Shown here piece by piece: positions 6,014-7,499 of a stretch of DNA of 7,499 nt. Position numbers and translations under genes: made by a program. The notes under the pieces are model-generated. The model was given only the letters and a program-made list of their open reading frames with translations. It ran no database searches and was not told the origin of the DNA. How positions within the stretch are numbered: position 1 is the first letter of the stretch; each line of letters begins with the position of its first letter. The stretch is from Dysgonamonadaceae bacterium (GTDB lineage: Bacteria > Bacteroidota > Bacteroidia > Bacteroidales > Azobacteroidaceae): NCBI GenBank assembly GCA_031284225.1, contig JAITAH010000227.1, forward strand, positions 1 to 7,499, read 5' to 3'.

Positions 6014-6397
6014 ATGGCGATAAGAATAGTGGGGGTGGATTTGCCCCAAAATAAAAGAGGCGAAATAGCGTTGACTTATATTTATGGTATCGGTCGCAGT
6101 TTGGCTAACAAAATCCTGACGAAAGCAGGAATTGACAGAGATATAAAAGTGAAGGATTGGACGGATGACCAAGCCGCAGCCGTGCGCGAAGTCATCGGTC
6201 AGAATTACAAAGTAGAAGGGGATCTTCGTTCTGAGGTTCAGTTGAATATCAAACGTTTGATGGATATCGGTTGCTACCGCGGCGTGCGTCACCGTATCGG
6301 GCTCCCCGTAAGAGGTCAGAGTACTAAAAACAATGCGCGTACTCGAAAAGGGAAAAAGAAAACAGTTGCTAACAAAAAGAAAGCAACGAAGGGTTAA
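6014..6397 (+). CDS. rpsM: 30S ribosomal protein S13 (uS13)
   Basis: A complete 127-residue S13. It lies at the head of the small subunit, contacts the large subunit through intersubunit bridges and touches the P-site tRNA with its C-terminal tail. The N-terminus [27 protein letters not shown] contains the helix-two-turns-helix region. The rRNA-binding signature [16 protein letters not shown] with [10 protein letters not shown] is at about residues 87-112, and a lysine-rich tail ends KKKATKG. It is the first gene of the alpha-operon block (rpsM-rpsK-rpsD-rpoA) and is separated from rpmJ by the largest gap in the run, which may hold an internal promoter. No Shine-Dalgarno site precedes the ATG. 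Confidence 0.97.
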   Translation: MAIRIVGVDLPQNKRGEIALTYIYGIGRSLANKILTKAGIDRDIKVKDWTDDQAAAVREVIGQNYKVEGDLRSEVQLNIKRLMDIGCYRGVRHRIGLPVRGQSTKNNARTRKGKKKTVANKKKATKG

Positions 6398-6399
6398 TT

Positions 6400-6409
6400 A
6401 ATTTACAAT
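6400..6409 (+). repeat. 10-mer AATTTACAAT upstream of rpsK (copy 1)
   Basis: This 10-mer ends 7 nt before the rpsK ATG and recurs exactly at 6812-6821, 6 nt before the rpsD ATG. It lies inside a pair of AATTAATT octamers (6396-6403 and 6407-6414). It is AT-rich, so it may simply reflect a preference for unstructured A/T-rich initiation regions. Confidence 0.35.
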
Positions 6410-6416
6410 TAATTTT

Positions 6417-6806
6417 ATGGCAAAAAAAACAGTCGCAGCGAAAAAAAGAGTCGTCAAAGTTGACGCAAACGGTCAATTGCATGTTCACTCTTCATTCAAC
6501 AACATTATCATTACCATTGCAAATAGCGAAGGACAGGTGATTTCGTGGTCTTCGGCCGGTAAAATGGGTTTCCGGAGTTCCAAGAAAAACACGCCTTACG
6601 CCGCCCAAATGGCCGCGCAAGATTGCGCAAAAATAGCCTACGATTTGGGTTTACGCAAAGTAAAGGCTTATGTGAAAGGACCGGGTAATGGCCGCGAATC
6701 GGCTATCCGCACCGTACATGGCGCCGGAATCGAAGTAACGGAAATTATCGACGTTACGCCGCTTCCGCACAACGGTTGCCGCCCTCCCAAAAGAAGAAGA
6801 GTTTAA
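6417..6806 (+). CDS. rpsK: 30S ribosomal protein S11 (uS11)
   Basis: A complete 129-residue S11, the usual length. It sits on the 30S platform near the mRNA exit and supports codon-anticodon fidelity. After a basic N-terminal tail (about residues 1-14) come the conserved [33 protein letters not shown] and [12 protein letters not shown]. The C-terminus is [18 protein letters not shown]. The Asn-Gly in that tail corresponds to the site where E. coli S11 carries an isoaspartate; the residues are conserved here, but the modification cannot be seen in DNA. The gene begins 19 nt after rpsM and ends 21 nt before rpsD. Confidence 0.98.
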   Translation: MAKKTVAAKKRVVKVDANGQLHVHSSFNNIIITIANSEGQVISWSSAGKMGFRSSKKNTPYAAQMAAQDCAKIAYDLGLRKVKAYVKGPGNGRESAIRTVHGAGIEVTEIIDVTPLPHNGCRPPKRRRV

Positions 6807-6811
6807 CAATC

Positions 6812-6821
6812 AATTTACAAT
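6812..6821 (+). repeat. 10-mer AATTTACAAT upstream of rpsD (copy 2)
   Basis: Second exact copy of the 10-mer found before rpsK, placed 6 nt before the rpsD ATG at 6828. The equal position relative to the two neighbouring starts is what makes it worth recording. Confidence 0.35.
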
Positions 6822-6827
6822 AAGAAA

Positions 6828-7433
6828 ATGGCAAGATATATAGGCCCTAAAACAAAGATTGCGCGTAAATTCGGCGAAGCGATTTTCGGACCGGATAAAG
6901 TGCTCAGTAAAAAGAATTATCCTCCCGGACAACACGGTAACGGACGGAAGAAAAAAACTTCCGAATATGGGATCCAGTTGCGGGAAAAACAAAAAGCGAA
7001 ATATACGTATGGCGTTTTGGAAAAACAGTTCCGTAATCTGTTTGAAAAAGCTTCCCGGTCGAAAGGAATTACCGGCGAAGTGCTTCTTCAACTGTTGGAA
7101 TCGCGCTTGGACAATATCGTTTACCGCATGGGATTGGCAAAAACGCGGGCCGGCGCCCGTCAGTTGGTTTCCCACCGCCACGTCGTAGTCGATGGCAAGG
7201 TGGTCAATATTCCATCCTATTCCGTAAAACCGGGACAAATTGTAGGCGTACGCGAAAAAGCGAAATCCCTCGAAGTGATTCTGGATAGCGTTACGGGTGT
7301 GAATCATAGCAAATATCCCTGGATTGAGTACGATCAATCTTCGATGAGCGCGAAGTATTTGCATATTCCGGAACGGGCCGATATTCCTGAAAATATCAAA
7401 GAACAGTTAATCGTCGAATTATATTCTAAATAA
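6828..7433 (+). CDS. rpsD: 30S ribosomal protein S4 (uS4), cysteine-free form
   Basis: A complete 201-residue S4, close to the usual 200-206. S4 is a primary 16S rRNA binder that nucleates assembly of the 30S body, helps form the mRNA entry site and affects accuracy. The N-terminal part (about residues 1-90) includes [18 protein letters not shown]. It has no cysteines, so it lacks the zinc-binding knuckle found in some S4 proteins. The S4 RNA-binding domain (about 92-155) shows [20 protein letters not shown], then [14 protein letters not shown]. The ending [10 protein letters not shown] is the family C-terminus. In E. coli S4 represses the alpha operon; no comparable pseudoknot could be recognised before rpsM here. 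The stop begins a 10-bp palindrome, and rpoA follows after 9 nt. Confidence 0.98.
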   Translation: MARYIGPKTKIARKFGEAIFGPDKVLSKKNYPPGQHGNGRKKKTSEYGIQLREKQKAKYTYGVLEKQFRNLFEKASRSKGITGEVLLQLLESRLDNIVYRMGLAKTRAGARQLVSHRHVVVDGKVVNIPSYSVKPGQIVGVREKAKSLEVILDSVTGVNHSKYPWIEYDQSSMSAKYLHIPERADIPENIKEQLIVELYSK

Positions 7434-7440
7434 CCGGTTA
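7431..7440. repeat. 10-bp palindrome at the rpsD-rpoA junction
   Basis: TAACCGGTTA is its own reverse complement. It contains the rpsD stop codon and fills most of the 9-nt gap to rpoA. It is too short and loop-free to act as a terminator. It may be incidental. Confidence 0.3.
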
Positions 7441-7442
7441 TT

Positions 7443-7499
7443 ATGGCAATATTAGCATTTCAAAAACCCGATAGAGTTTTGATGTTGGAGGCGGACAAC
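7443..7499 (+). CDS. rpoA: DNA-directed RNA polymerase subunit alpha, N-terminal fragment (3' end outside window)
   Basis: An ATG at 7443 opens 19 codons that run to the window edge: MAILAFQKPDRVLMLEADN. This matches the N-terminus of Bacteroidetes RpoA, where the AFQKP and MLEAD motifs start the assembly domain. The alpha subunit forms the dimer scaffold on which beta and beta-prime assemble and contacts promoters and activators through its C-terminal domain, which is not visible here. Its position directly after rpsD is standard for the alpha operon; rplQ would be expected next. No Shine-Dalgarno site is present in the 9-nt gap. Confidence 0.93.
   Translation, partial: MAILAFQKPDRVLMLEADN

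Noticed and set aside
6810..7364. 184-codon open frame on the minus strand opposite rpsD
   Set aside because: It lies entirely within the conserved rpsD gene on the opposite strand, shows no recognisable family pattern, and is the mirror of a codon-biased gene.

Overview
The window is the second half of the large ribosomal-protein gene cluster (spc and alpha operon region) of a member of the Bacteroidetes, most likely the order Bacteroidales. Three things point there. The gene order secY-map-infA-rpmJ-rpsM-rpsK-rpsD-rpoA is typical. There are promoter boxes of the TAnnTTTG type used by this phylum. Most start codons lack a Shine-Dalgarno sequence and follow short A-rich gaps. The first codons of RpoA and the fragment of a Bacteroidetes-type winged-helix regulator agree with this. 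I cannot name family or genus from the sequence alone.

Layout, all on the + strand. Positions 1-772 hold the 3' end of an unrelated gene: the C-terminal winged-helix plus helical output domain of a large regulator whose start lies outside the window. Positions 773-1024 are a gene-free gap with a recognisable promoter (-7 box 877-884) and a roughly 135-nt leader containing two inverted repeats. From 1025 there is a tightly packed run: rpsH, rplF, rplR, rpsE, rpmD, rplO, secY, map, infA, rpmJ, rpsM, rpsK, rpsD and the first 19 codons of rpoA, which runs off the right edge. Two of these genes, rpmD (58 codons) and rpmJ (38 codons), are very short. Intergenic gaps are 31 nt or less, with overlaps at rpmD/rplO and secY/map, so this looks like one long transcript. 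A possible extra promoter lies just before rpsM.

The gene products act together. They are small- and large-subunit ribosomal proteins, initiation factor IF1, the SecY translocon channel, methionine aminopeptidase (which trims nascent chains at the ribosome), and the RNA polymerase alpha subunit.

The core genes are ordinary and intact. The unusual points are these: (a) the spc block is broken immediately upstream of rpsH, where rpsN would normally sit, and has acquired its own promoter and structured leader; (b) two genes, rplF and rpmD, carry identical strong Shine-Dalgarno sequences in a phylum that rarely uses them; (c) bL36 has lost all four zinc ligands; (d) there are small repeated or palindromic elements at gene junctions. 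I found no mobile element, CRISPR array, RNA gene or clearly new multi-gene system.
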